From Triatoma infestans (Eukaryota > Arthropoda > Insecta > Hemiptera > Reduviidae), in the NCBI GenBank assembly GCA_011037195.1, contig JAAEAF010000249.1:1-64000 (forward strand): DNA of 64,000 nt, written 5' to 3'. A program made the position numbers and the translations under genes. The notes below the pieces were generated by a model, which saw nothing but the letters and a program-made list of their open reading frames with translations, was not told where the DNA came from and made no database searches. Positions within the stretch are counted from its first letter, which is position 1. Every line of letters starts with the position of its first letter. Shown here in pieces: positions 31,461 through 41,920 of the stretch.

Positions 31461-32374
31461 ATATTTTTTTTTTATTTTACAACTCATCGAAGATTTGCTC
31501 AAAATTCAGCAAAATATTTACGTTATATTTAATTATATATTTTAATTAATTTATAATGTAATTCTGTAAAAAAGCTTGTATTGATGTGCTTAAACTAGAC
31601 TAAAACTATTAATCTACATGGTAAATTGTAAAAGTTTAATTTTGTACGCTTGTTGTATCCTAATTGTATATAGAAAATATTTCACATGCATAATACAATA
31701 TTGTCTACTACCAGTTTAATTAAATACTCCTTTCTATATAATTTATACTGTTTTTAATATAATAAATAACAAAAAAAAATAATAATAATAAAACCTTCAT
31801 TTTATAAAGTACTATAAAATGAAGAGAATAATTTTTTTTTTTTTAAAAAAAAGTAAAATAAAAATCTCTAAATGAAAATTTAATTAAAAAGTGTTAAACG
31901 AATTGGAAGTTCAAAAGATTTGATCGATAAATATTAAAAATGTTGAATAGCGGGGGGGGGGGAGGAGGAGATATATATTAGTTAACTGTTTCATAGATGA
32001 ATTAAATTTTGAAATTTCTTATAAAAAAAAAACATAACAATTTTTGTTTTTTTCAATTAATCTCGACAACTGGCTGTTCACTTCGCTAAGATTCCCTACT
32101 AATGTAGATAGCATTTACCACATTAGTACGTTGTGTCAATGTTATTAGTAAATACTATAGGATGTCAATAATATTCTTGAAGAGGAACCCAATCTTTGTT
32201 TGTATGAGAACTTTTAGGGATTTCAGTCGAATATTTTGTGCTCTGCTATGTTTACTTTTTGGAAATATATGGTCTATATGAGAGATCTTGTTAGTAACTG
32301 TGATTAGAGACAGCTTAATGCAAAAATCTGTTATGTAAGTTTCGCATGACTTCCTCTTCTTATGGTAAATACTA
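31461..32374. other. Unassigned AT-rich stretch
   Basis: Very AT-rich with a G run at about 31952. 32060-32340 is more balanced but shows no gene. Confidence 0.45.
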
Positions 32375-32466
32375 TTTTTTACTTTCTCGTAAGAGAGAAG
32401 GTATTGCGATCATGTCAGATTTTCGAAATTGTGTTCTCACCGGAAATACATGTTTTCGGGTCCTCC
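32375..32466 (+). mobile_element. H-element left-end fragment
   Basis: ACTTTCTCGTAAGAGAGAAGG, CATGTCAGATTTTCG and ACCGGAAATACATG, then cut off where a second, reversed H copy starts. Confidence 0.75.
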
Positions 32467-32787
32467 TTTCTTCCTTATCCGGTCTGAAAACACTTACACT
32501 ACTTTCTCTTACTCTTGTTAATACAATATTATATAATATAAAATGTCAAATCGTCTTTAAACTTCAAATTTTGGCTCTAGTGCCACCCTACCAACAGTGG
32601 CATGTAGAGAATTGTAAAGACGCTAATAACATTAAACAAACAAATTTTAATTTTAACATCTCACATTCCCCAGAATCACTTAAAAATAATTATTTCACAA
32701 AAATTTCTCAAATAAAAGTGATAGGTTTATACTATATAAAAACCTAGTCAGTAAAATCGCACTTCCTATTCACTAATTTCCTTTAAA

Positions 32788-33342
32788 GGTAACGAAACAG
32801 CCGACCAACTGGCCAGGGAGGGAGCGAATACTCCCTTCTGTGGGCGGAACCTATTCTAGGAATAGCCAAAAGTATGGCGAAGGCGTCTCTGAGAAAATGG
32901 ATTCGGAGAGAGCATAATCGTCACTGAAGGCTAAGCACTGGAGCAAAATACGGCAAATGGTCATGCCAGAGCTGTGTAGAAGAAGAACCAGAGACACCCT
33001 GGGTCTAAGCAGGTATCAGATATCTGTTTAGGGCATGATAGGTTCAAAAAACATCTGCACAAGGTGGGATTGGTGGATTCAGAGCCCTTGTGCAGACTGT
33101 GTCAGGAGGAGAAGGAGACGGCCTCTCATCTGCTGTTTAATTGCGTTGCGATCGGCAGATTGCGGTACGAGATCTTCGGCACGTTGAGAGCAGAAGGACT
33201 GGTAGGGAAGGTTCTGGACCTCATGAAGAGGGGGTGCTTCCTCTACTAGGTTTCGAGGGATTGGCACAATAAGCCTCAATAGGAGGCTGCAGTGCCTGGG
33301 TTTGAGTCCCCCCCCAACATCATTCTAATTCTAATTGCAACC
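32788..33342 (+). pseudogene. 5'-truncated R1-like LINE tail
   Basis: Flanked by AATTTCCTTTAAA (32775-32787) and AATTTCCTTCAAA (33343-33355), one mismatch. Starts inside RNase H at GNETADQLAREGAN (last catalytic Asp), then broken frames, and from 33064 MGLVDSEPLCRLCQEEKETA with the CCHC knuckle C-x2-C-H-C, and RLRYEIFGTLRAEGLVGK, a typical R1-type C-terminus, ending at 33247-33249. The 3' end is (TTCTAA)n-like rather than poly-A. Same family as 47804-48112. Confidence 0.85.
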
Positions 33343-33529
33343 AATTTCCTTCAAAATTGGAATTCTAGCAATGCTTATCATCTATGTTAATATTACATAG
33401 GAGGCAGAACCACACATTGTACTGAACTGGTACTGCAGAGGAAAGCTTAACGCTATTGTTCCGCCATAACTCCGAAAAAATCAATTTTACTGAGAAAATG
33501 TTTCAAATAATAGTGAAAGGTATTTTGTA

Positions 33530-33765
33530 ATTTTTTTTTTTTTTAATTTAAGGTGCATTAACATCTATGGTCATTGGCGCCCGGAGCCTTCTCAGTGCAC
33601 TGCCGGCTTCCGGACAGTGTTCTCTCATTACAGACAACTCTGACCATCACCGGACAGTGAGCTGTAGGGGCTCCTAGGAAGAAAAAATCTAAGGGTCTCG
33701 AATCCGGGTCCTCCGCGTGGAAGTGCAGTACGCTAACCACTTAGCTAATCCCTTCCCTATTTATG
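33530..33765 (-). mobile_element. tRNA-derived SINE
   Basis: Minus strand: AGCTAAGTGGTTAGCG A box, TCGAGACCC remnant of the B box after a small deletion, body with GAGAACACTGTCCGG, tail GGCGCCAATGACCATAGATG and an A run. Inserted in an H unit. Confidence 0.8.
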
Positions 33766-34075
33766 TGTGTTCATTGCAAACTAAGTTTAAAGAAAATCGT
33801 GAAAACTGGAAAAAAAAGAAACATTCAATCAAATCGCAATTTCCGGTTGGTGGATTTTGCCCGAAAACTTCCGTGTCTAAAGTGTATCTAAACGGCATAC
33901 CAACTTTGAGCTTCCTATTATTTTTTCGTATATGAAATATTTACACACATATTCACACACATTCGCTGAAAACATGTTTTTTTTTTTGGAATTTAGAAGA
34001 CCTCAAAACATTTATTTCCGGTGAAAGCTGAATTTCAAAAATTTAACACGATCTTAATACTTCCGCTTATTAAAA

Positions 34076-34880
34076 AAAAAAATACGAAGTTACGAGATTG
34101 ATGTGGATAACACATGTTTGATTCCTGAATTCCTGTTAATAATAAGGTTGCTGAAAAAAATCCACATTGATCTATATAATCATAATGTCAAATTATTTCA
34201 CGACGAGACAATAAAATAGTGATTAATATAGACATGTGAACAGACAGACAGACAAATCAATAAAAAAACAAAAAAAACAACCTCAATGTACAAAAAAATG
34301 AAATCATAATCTCATTCATATAAATAATCAGCAATGTGGTAAATACTGTTAAAGAGTTAAAAGCTAATCTAACAAGCTCATTTAGATTCCTATTGGATAG
34401 AGAAACCTTTTAGAAAGTTAACTGGGATATAGGGGGATTATTGATTAACAGTTTGCAAGTATAATTGGGAAATTTTGCGAGGCTAATTGAACTTGAATTA
34501 AGTTTTATTAGCGCTAGATTTCTGGTCAATTTCTTTTTCTTCCTTACCTAATTCATTTTTAAAATAAAAGTGTCAAGGTTATCTGAATAAATTGGATCTT
34601 TTAATTAACTGATTTGTTAGAATATTTTATTAATTTCTGTTAATATTGTATTGCGATAGTGTCAGTTTTTCATTGAGTGGAAGTAGATTAAGTATGAAAG
34701 ATATATTTTTAGAGTCATGGTCATATATATGTGATGGATTCATAGACATATACATGTTCATCAACACGTCACCTAAAATGTCATAGGAAGCATAGCAGTA
34801 CCTCCTACTACACACAACTGCCTCAGCATTACACCCTACAACAGTCAAGACCCGCCAATTTACCCACAGCTAAAATTAAA
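34076..34880. other. Unassigned stretch
   Basis: AT-rich; an antisense open frame of 72 codons at 34630-34848 has no recognisable domain. Confidence 0.4.
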
Positions 34881-34882
34881 GA

Positions 34883-35104
34883 AGGCTTGACCACCATAAA
34901 AGCGAGGGAGTGTTGATGTTTTCTTGAAGATGTCTTGATATCTCTTGATAACCGTTTTAAAACTGCCTAATAGTGATAGAAGATTATTCTTCTTTGTAGG
35001 CTTGACCAGCATAAAAGCGAGGGAATGTTGATGTTTTCTTGAAGATTTCTTGATACCTCTTGATAACCGTTTTAAAACTATCATAGAGAAGATTATTCTT
35101 CTTT
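34883..35104. repeat. 115-bp tandem duplication
   Basis: AGGCTTGACCA at 34883 and again at 34998. The two units share TAAAAGCGAGGGA, TGTTGATGTTTTCTTGAAGA, TTGATAACCGTTTTAAAACT and AAGATTATTCTTCTT with few differences. Origin unknown. Confidence 0.9.
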
Positions 35105-35229
35105 TGTTCTTTAAGTCTCTTATTGAAACTTCCAGTAATTTCTCCTACCTGACTTCCTAGAGGGTGAGATAGGCGGATCCCCTTGGGTGGCGAGGTTGAA
35201 TGAATAGCTTGCGGTGGGTAGGTATATTA

Positions 35230-35560
35230 CGCCACATGTGTCGTGTTGAGTAGATGCCTATAGGGGTTGGCTGCAGGCCTCAAATCCTAAGAAATCAGGA
35301 AGGAGAAGTTACGGGAAGTATGGGAAGTTTCAACAAGTACATATAATAAGAGCCAGGTAAGGAAATTTTCAACAAGCATATAATAAGGGCCACCTATATA
35401 AGGAGCAGTCTGTATTAGTCTAGGACAGTCTAAAAACAGTTACCAATTGTCTTCAAGAAAGCACTAACAAGCAGACCATTCTGCCCAATCAGTCTGTCAT
35501 TTCTACACTCAATGCTACCACTTTTCTATGTTATCAGTTCTGTAAAATCCAAAGCGTATT
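35230..35560 (+). promoter_or_regulatory. TATA-type promoter-like or diverged LTR segment
   Basis: TATATAAG at 35395-35402, followed about 30 bp later by CAGTC-type initiator-like sequences (GGACAGTC). Just upstream a ~26-bp motif (TTCAACAAG, ATATAATAAG) is duplicated at 35330-35391. The layout (TATA, CAGTC repeats, TGTAAAATCC) resembles the solo LTRs, so it may be a diverged LTR rather than a host promoter. Confidence 0.35.
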
Positions 35561-35756
35561 TTCAATTTCAGATTAATTAATTAATTAATCAGTGATTAGT
35601 CAGTGTAATTTTTCAATTATCCAGGACTAGCATATTATCCTTAGGATAATACTAATTTCTCTTATATTTGTTTACTGGATTTTTTTTTTTGGGACGACTA
35701 TATAAATATTAACAATAAAATTAATATAGTTGATATTATTGTTGTTTGAAAACCAG

Positions 35757-35929
35757 ATGGAGGGGTGGGAGCAGAGCTGACGGACGAAGAAGCCCAGTAT
35801 GGACAATCAGTCCTCCGCAGGTCATATTACCACCCCAGCAGACAATTATTACGATTATCTGGAAACTGAGAATAATCGCAGCAGTTCTACAGGAATATTC
35901 TCCATCGGCCCGTCATTTATTAATCAATG
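35757..35929 (+). CDS. Candidate host first coding exon, receptor-like N-terminus
   Basis: An acceptor-like site (TTGTTTGAAAACCAG) ends at 35756 and a donor-like site (ATG|GTCAGT) follows 35929. The coding part would start at 35799: 43-44 residues beginning MDNQSSAGHITTPADNYYDY. It has two N-glycosylation sequons (NQS, NRS) and an acidic tyrosine cluster DNYYDYLE of the kind seen in sulfated N-termini of peptide GPCRs. A short upstream frame starts at 35757 and stops at 35778-35780. Composition is less AT-rich than the flanks. No downstream exon (transmembrane segments) is visible. It could be chance; identity is inference only. Confidence 0.3.
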
Positions 35930-35939
35930 GTCAGTAATT

Positions 35940-36195
35940 TGTTTATATTTATACATTAAGTATTTTTGTAATTATTTAATGTTTTCAAAGATTATATAGA
36001 AGAAGTGAGGAGTCGTATTTCTCGTATTATTATCAAATTGATGAAGGTTTAAGTCTTTGCGTATTAGATGGCTAACAGCAAAATTTGCAGAAGTCACCAT
36101 ATTGACACATCATTAACATCCACAATTTAAACAGCTACTAAATTTACTTACCACCTAGAGCTAGATATGGAATACAAAATTCAGTACAAAAATAT
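35940..36195. other. Unassigned stretch
   Basis: AT-rich; no feature seen. Confidence 0.4.
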
Positions 36196-36744
36196 GGTAT
36201 CAAACCCTCACACGACATTCTCTTACTCCTGTTAATCACGTTATATAGAAGATGACAAATTTTAAACATCAAATTTTCCGTATTTGTCCGAACACAAATT
36301 TACAAATGGTGAGAGGAAAAGTACCAACCTACAAACCCAGCTAGTTAGAGAGTGATTACAATGTAGAGAGCGCCAATAATATTAAACTAAACCAACATTT
36401 GTATTTTAAGCATCACATTGTTCAGAATCATGTAAAACAATTTTTTCTTTTTTTTTTAATATTTCAAATAAAAGTGATAGGTTAATACTCGTATATATCC
36501 GAGCAAGTCAGCATTCTAAGTTGAAAGGAAATCGTTATAATCGTTTTTGGGATAATTTAAAAAAAAAACTCAAAAATCTATTCTGTCAAGTTGCACTTCC
36601 GGTTAACCGATGCTTTTCAAATTAAGTATATCTATATATTGATACCCAAAAAATCAATTTTCCCCGGAGAAAAGTTTCAAATAAATGTGATAGGGGATTT
36701 ATGTGTTTATCCTGAAAAAAACAATCAACCAGTATGGTCTGTGA

Positions 36745-36905
36745 TATAATCATATTTTGCAAGTCATTACTCTATACGAATTGATTGGAAACGTTACTCT
36801 GATGAAGGATCAAAATTACGAAAACAGTCAGAGCCGACAAAATGAAGCATGCTATGACGGATAAAATCATAGATGTTATCCAGCACTATGGACCTCAACC
36901 ACATA
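36745..36905 (+). mobile_element. Hammerhead-bearing repeat, family B
   Basis: CTCTGATGAAGG, GAAAACAGTCAGAG, GAAGCATGCTATGACGGATA and AGATGTTATCCAGCA in the order of the other family B copies. Confidence 0.7.
36794..36831 (+). ncRNA. Hammerhead-like motif, family B
   Basis: CTGATGA, a poorly paired stem II region AGGATCAAAATTAC, GAAA and ACAGTC. Core boxes and the UC cleavage dinucleotide are present, but stem II hardly pairs. Confidence 0.45.
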
Positions 36906-37165
36906 TTAAAATTGATAGCACTTCAAGTTTAAAGTAAAATCGTTGCAGCCGTTTTTCAGAAACTCCAAAACCGAATATGTAGAATCCCATTTCCGTTTAA
37001 CTGATTTTCTTTATATTTGGAATTCTATCAATGTTTCTAATGTATAAATGGGTCTTTAGAGGAAAGCATAACGCTACTGTTCCCCCCCAGAACCCTCCGA
37101 AAAATCCATTTTTCTGAGAAATTCTTTTAAATAAAAGTGATAGAGGTGTGAGAAAGTAAAAACCT

Positions 37166-37699
37166 ATAATCAGAATGTACGATTTGGTGGAAGACTGAAA
37201 GCAATCATGGAGTTGATGATCAGTCTTTTCACTGATTAACAAACTAACAAAGTTACAATGTAATAATGGAGCATCATCAAGAGGGGATGTGTGGTTTATG
37301 GACAATTACTTGCCAACTTTGTTCCACAGACAATTGTTCATCGGGCAGTTGATTGCCAGTGAGAGAAAAAAAAAAAATCAGATTTTTAACTACTACTGTA
37401 ATAAAATAAAAAAAATAATAAACTAAGAAATAAGATATCTTTAGCTCATTTTCATATTAAATTACTAAAAGTATATACGCATAAATGAACAAATTCAATA
37501 ATCTACCCATATAAAACAGTAGCTTTTGTTTGCATTTTATTTTGTCCTGCGATTATTAAAGTGTTTCTTAAGAGTTTGTTGCCGCACTGTCTCTCTCTTC
37601 CACATTTTAACTAAATCCTTATCTAGGCCCTTTACTAGTATTCAACTACAATATTAATAATTTAATTTTTTAAGCGGTAATTTTTAACAGGTTGATTAG
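37166..37699. other. Unassigned stretch
   Basis: No supported feature. Confidence 0.4.
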
Positions 37700-37835
37700 G
37701 TTCCTTAATGGTATAAAATAACGGAGATTTTATCCGTGCCGAGGTTTGCTTCATCTTATGATCCTCACACGATTTCGGTTATTCACCCATGATGCAAATT
37801 TAGAGTGGAACACATTCAGTGCACCCTATTTATAC
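37700..37835 (-). mobile_element. Family B repeat, diverged
   Basis: Minus strand: a mutated core (GCATCATGGGTGAATAACCG, AAATCG), then GATGAAGCAAACC and CGGATAAAATCTCCG, matching family B order. Confidence 0.55.
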
Positions 37836-37910
37836 CCATCGTTCATTTACTTGGGTTTCTTTTTACGCAGTAAATTAACTCTCTATTTTCGCGGTATATT
37901 TTATACCCGA

Positions 37911-38262
37911 TGTGATAGGATCCGAAGAGAGAGATCCAAAGCAGAGAGAGAAACAAAAATTGACAATCTCTCTTGCTATTTAGGCCGGACTAGAATGGGA
38001 GACTCCATATATATAAAGCCAAGCTTGCCCTACAGAAGGAGCTCTTTAGAACAGTGTTACAACTAGATCAGTGTTACAGTTAACAAGAGTTAGCAAGCAA
38101 CTACTACCCTTCTCTTCTTCACTCACTCTTCTCAGCTACCTAATTTCTCTTATACGTATAAAGTCCTGGCAGTTTGTGTTACTTCTTCATTATACAGTGT
38201 TCAGCATTATTACTAGTTTATTTCATCTCTTAAACCCAATTCTCTTCTTCTCATAACGCAAT
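37911..38262 (+). mobile_element. Solo LTR with GA tract
   Basis: Begins TGTGATAGGATCC after CCGA (37907-37910), with CCGA again at 38263-38266. Contains GAGAGAGA, GACTAGAATGGGAGACTC, TATA box ATATATATAAAG, GAACAGTG, and GTATAAAGTCCTGGCAG. Related to 29946-30296. Confidence 0.75.
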
Positions 38263-38409
38263 CCGAAAAAATATTTGTCTATGATCTTTCATTTGTTTTA
38301 TTACGCGTAATTCAATTACACATAACTCCAAACTTTATGATTATTTTTTGCGCTAAGAATTTTTAAAGTTGTCCAAATATTGGCCTATTACGAAATAATA
38401 AGTTTGACC
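38263..38409. other. Unassigned
   Basis: Short AT-rich stretch without feature. Confidence 0.4.
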
Positions 38410-38507
38410 GATGTGGGGGGACACAAAATATGCGTTACCGGTGGAATCTCAAATTCGAAACTTTGATAATATCGTCACACTTCCTCTTATCTGGAGCAAG
38501 AGAAAGT
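38410..38507 (-). mobile_element. H-element left-end fragment
   Basis: TTACCGGTGGAATCTC, CACACTTCCTCTTA and GGAGCAAGAGAAAGT, the reversed left end with a degenerate palindrome. Confidence 0.75.
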
Positions 38508-39084
38508 AAAAAGAAAGCTTTAACATAGCATTTCAAAAAGGAATTTCATTTATCCTTACTCGTTGAATACTATCCATCCGGGTAAAAGAAAAATCCACGT
38601 GAAATGGAAAATCCATTTACTCGTATCATAATCATGCTGTCAATTTGACAGAATTAATTTGCAATAGTTTCTGAGATTATGTCTCTAAAAAAAAATGCGT
38701 CATAGAAACTGACAGAAAATATGTTCCTAAACCTACATCTCTCTTCTTATTTTATTATATTAGTTTTTTTATTAAAGTGATCATAAATATTTAAATTATT
38801 ACTTCCGAGGAAGCAACTTTTCCACGAATAAGTGTTGGCAAGCAAATATTCCTGATACCATTAAGCACAGCCAAGAAATAAATATGGTTCAATATAGACG
38901 GTGCTGTTGATTATATTAAGATTCATGAGCGAAGCACCATCCATACCATTTACCCTGTTCCAAGTTCTAAACTAGACACGCTATCGTTTAGTTCGTTTAG
39001 TTTCACTATTTTATTATAAGAAAGTGATTTTTTTTTTTTTTTAATAAACTTATTTGATGAAAAAATTGCAAGTTAAATAATTTC
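38508..39084. other. Unassigned stretch
   Basis: No recognisable gene or repeat. Confidence 0.4.
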
Positions 39085-39214
39085 TATAGCACCGGCAACT
39101 TAGTTGTGAAATCTGTGGGCGGAGTTAAAATGACATCACAGCTCTACTCGAAAGCTTTGGTATGGGCGGAGCTTAACAGCCGTTTAGGTGTCACAACTGA
39201 GTTGCCATGCTATA
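39085..39214. mobile_element. MITE-like element, 130 bp, with TA ends
   Basis: Imperfect terminal inverted repeats of ~24 bp: TATAGCACCGGCAACTTAGT at 39085 and its inverse ending TTGCCATGCTATA at 39214 (AACTNAGTTG core shared). Outer TA could be the duplicated target of Tc1/mariner-type elements. The inside holds GGGCGGAG twice. No coding capacity. Confidence 0.7.
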
Positions 39215-40163
39215 AACTTAGTCGTTGTACCATATTTTCCTAACCAATTTTAAACCTTTGACAAGTTGACATTTTTCCTCGGAAAATCTAGTTTCAGAAA
39301 TTGAAAAATAATAACGTAGTCTTTTATTGGAGAGAGAGTAAAAAACTAGTTGGAAGACTTCATATTTCCAGAGGCTTATAAACAGTGTTGTATGTTTATT
39401 ATGGCCACACACCTAGTTGATTGAGTCCCTATAAACAATTTTTCTAATTTTAAGGTGTTAAACATTCTTTAAGAATGAGTAGATGATAGATGGATAGATA
39501 AATAATAGCTTTATTTACAAGTATATACATAAACATATATACTATAAGAACATAAAGAAGTACCAAATGTACACTTACTTATACTCATTTTACTGCTTGT
39601 TAATTTTGGGATGTTTAGAAGGTTAAGGAATTTATATGTGAAATAAAATGTACTAAGTATTCAGTAAATTTATTATGAAAATATATTTCAATAAAAATAA
39701 ATATTAAATTGTATTACTGAATTTTGTTATTACAATAATTTGCGTCAAGAAAGGGGTTTAAAAACATCCATATACTCTCGTACATGTTCTGTAACAGACC
39801 GACACGAAATATTCGTATATTAGATTAAATTTTATTGTAATTTACAATCATTTCTCGTGAATTTTCCCACAATTGTAAGAGTCTCAAAGTATGGGGCAAA
39901 AATTTGAAAACACGACGGTAAAATATTCTTGTTCACTCTTTTTCCCTTGTCACGTAAAGCGAGCCGTTTGTAAAAAAATTTACCGATATACTTTATAAAG
40001 AAAAAATTAAATATATTTCTGAGAACTTGAGGTAAAACACAATTACTTTTTCTAAATTCCATGTACAAGTTGTGATGAAAAATGTGCTTAAGAGTGGAAT
40101 TGGATGGGACTTGAGGGGGAGGGGGAAGTTTTGTTGGGAAAACCTTGGCTTCTACTTTACTAC
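39215..40163. other. Unassigned stretch
   Basis: Antisense open frames of 64 and 78 codons (39218-39412, 39832-40068) have no domains I recognise. Confidence 0.4.
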
Positions 40164-40345
40164 CAGCCGTAGTTTTCCATCTCAGTACCTACTATTATTG
40201 AACGTGTGTCCTTCAGATTCTGGACAATCTTTCTGATGATCCCCTGGGGGTTATCCGATATTGAGTGATACTGGATCAACAGAGAGATAATAGTGAAGTT
40301 TGATGAAATAGGGTCAACCATTACCTTCGCGAGTATATTCATTTT
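40164..40345 (-). CDS. Candidate internal exon, function unknown
   Basis: Open on the minus strand for 60 codons between an acceptor-like TTCTATCTAG (exon starts at 40345) and a donor-like GGCTG|GTAGTA at 40163. Reads MNILAKVMVDPISSNFTIIS, then a stretch including GIIRKIVQNLKDTRSIIVGT and EMENYGW. Composition and codon variety look more protein-like than the surrounding open frames. I do not recognise the protein. It may equally be a relic of a transposon or chance. Confidence 0.25.
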
Positions 40346-40829
40346 CTAGATAGAATGGAAGACGTAGTGTTGCCATAGTGACCATACTCATTTAAATTAA
40401 CATCTATAACGTGAGATACTTCTTAAACGGCGCAATATGGTGCAATTTTTTATTTTATTTTAACATTTATGATTTATTTATTTTTAAATTGAGAAATGAA
40501 ATAATTAGGATCTAGGAAAACTTCCACTGTAGTTATGTTTCTAATGCTATTTGATTTGAAACCTAGTCAAGAAGCTCAAGAAGCTCTAGTAGAAAAAATT
40601 GTGGTGTAAAGAGTCAGAAGACCTTCACATTTTGCAATTCTTATAATATAATGGAGTGTAAGAAAATAAAGTGAACGATTATTTCTATTTAAAGAAACTC
40701 CATGGGCTACTTTAACGTTCATCCAGATAGGCCTGATGTTTACAAACACGGTATTATATTAATGTTTAAACTCTGTATAGAGTGTTTAGGCATCTTATGT
40801 CCCCTTCAAATAGTCAGTGAGCTTTTCTA
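40346..40829. other. Unassigned stretch
   Basis: AT-rich; no feature supported. Confidence 0.4.
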
Positions 40830-41150
40830 GAAATTGAAGGAGTAAGATGTCGTCAGTTTAATGCCCGGCATTTGATTCAAAAATTTAATAATGGTTTTAC
40901 GATCCAAGAAAGAAAGACAGATTCAGGGCAGCCATCGTGACATTGATGAGGCTCTGCGGTAAATTATCCAGTCAAATCCAACCACAAGTACTCGTGCACT
41001 TGCTGCAGAACTGGCAGTTTTCTAGAAACGCCGTTAGCCGCCATCTCCATACAATAGGAAAGGTAAAAAGATGTAGGATAGTGTCACATGTAATTATACC
41101 TCAACATGCCTCAACCGAAGAATAGATACTTGCCAACTTCTCTTAAAAAC
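40830..41150 (+). pseudogene. mariner-type transposase N-terminal relic
   Basis: Three broken frames read in order: GVRCRQFNARHLIQKFNNGF...SGQPS, DIDEALR-stop-IIQSNPTTSTRALAA, and NAVSRHLHTIGKVKRCR. This is the helix-turn-helix DNA-binding half of a Tc1/mariner transposase (GRPS-type linker, second HTH with TRALAAEL and HLHTIGK). A nonsense codon and at least two frameshifts make it dead. The catalytic DDE/D half is not visible downstream. No terminal inverted repeats were found. Confidence 0.8.
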
Positions 41151-41345
41151 AGTAAAAATCCATCTGACAGCATGCTTCTACAAAAGAATAGTAAACATGC
41201 TATGAAAAGGTTGCAAATGACATCTACCCCACTTATATAATATTACAATATATATTAAAAGCAATTGCTAGAAAACCCAAGTTTGAAGAAGTTAAACGAA
41301 ATCATTGGTTGACCAGTTGGTGTTACTTTACAGAATAAGGTTTCT
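41151..41345 (+). mobile_element. H-element unit fragment
   Basis: CCCAAGTTTGAAGAAGTTAA and a GTTACTTTACAG box resemble H unit sequence. GGTTGCAAATGACATCTACC at 41217 recurs at 41623 inside the family A cluster. Confidence 0.5.
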
Positions 41346-41530
41346 AACTTTCAGAGCAAATTTAGTTGATATTGATACTGGTATTTAAATTTTTTTGTTA
41401 GGGCCTACTATTTCGGTTGTTATGGTGGTTGGTTCCTCAGAGCTGGGCATCAGAGACATTTTCCGTGATAGGAGTGTGTAAACTGAATTTGCTCTGTGCA
41501 AGTCTGTGTTATCATACTGTCTGACAAACG

Positions 41531-41568
41531 CATCCTGAAGATGGGCGAACACCCGAAACCGGTCGATA
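41531..41568 (+). ncRNA. Hammerhead-like motif, family A, intact core
   Basis: CATC, CTGAAGA, T, GGGC-GAAC-ACCC (three pairs plus one mismatch), GAAA, CCGG, TC, GATA. All catalytic boxes are kept; stem I loses one pair. Confidence 0.6.
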
Positions 41569-41791
41569 ACCACAAAATGAAGCAGACTACCACGGAAAAT
41601 GTCTCTGATGTGATGAGAAGGTTGCAAATGGCATCTACCCCCCCTTTAAAGACCGAAACATGTGTTTTTTCCCACTCAGGTATCATCACCCTCGTAACTT
41701 AGTTAGGCCCTAACAAAAACATTTAAAGACCAGTATATCAACTAAATTTGCTTTGTGCAAATCTATGTTATCACACTGTTTGACAAAAAGC

Positions 41792-41842
41792 ATACTGATG
41801 ATGCCTTTTGCCTTTTTTGAAAGCCCGAAACCGGTCGATGAC
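41792..41842 (+). ncRNA. Hammerhead-like motif, family A, altered stem II
   Basis: CTGATGA and GAAACCGGTCGATGACC are intact, but stem II is replaced by a longer T-rich segment (CCTTTTGCCTTTTTTGAAAG). Confidence 0.5.
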
Positions 41843-41920
41843 CACAAAAAGAAGCAGGATATCAGGGAAAATATCTCTGATGCTTTCCAGCTCTGCGGAA
41901 CCAACCACAACGACTTTTCT

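Larger units (their letters stand above)
32482..34075 (-). mobile_element. H-element, subfamily 2, split by LINE and SINE
   Basis: Right end at 32482 (AACACTTACACTACTTTCTC), unit to 32787, resumption at 33343, SINE at 33530-33765, and the left module to 34075 (GGTGAAAGCTGAATTTC, CACGATC). The order is normal once insertions are removed. Confidence 0.75.
36196..37165 (-). mobile_element. H-element, subfamily 2, interrupted by family B
   Basis: Right end CAAACCCTCACACGAC at 36196, unit boxes ACTTCCGGTTAACCG at 36595 and CCATTTCCGTTTAACTG at 36988, and a segment with ACGCTACTGTTCCCCCCCAG. Family B lies at 36745-36905. No left end. Confidence 0.7.
41346..41920. mobile_element. Cluster of three family A units (one inverted)
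   Basis: A partial reversed unit (41346-41470) is followed by two direct units (41472-41640, 41740-41920). TAGGGCCTACT-side sequence at 41400 recurs inverted as TAGGCCCTAACAAAAA at 41704. The whole block interrupts an H unit. The arrangement matches the tandem-plus-inverted terminal repeats described for Penelope-like elements. Confidence 0.75.
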
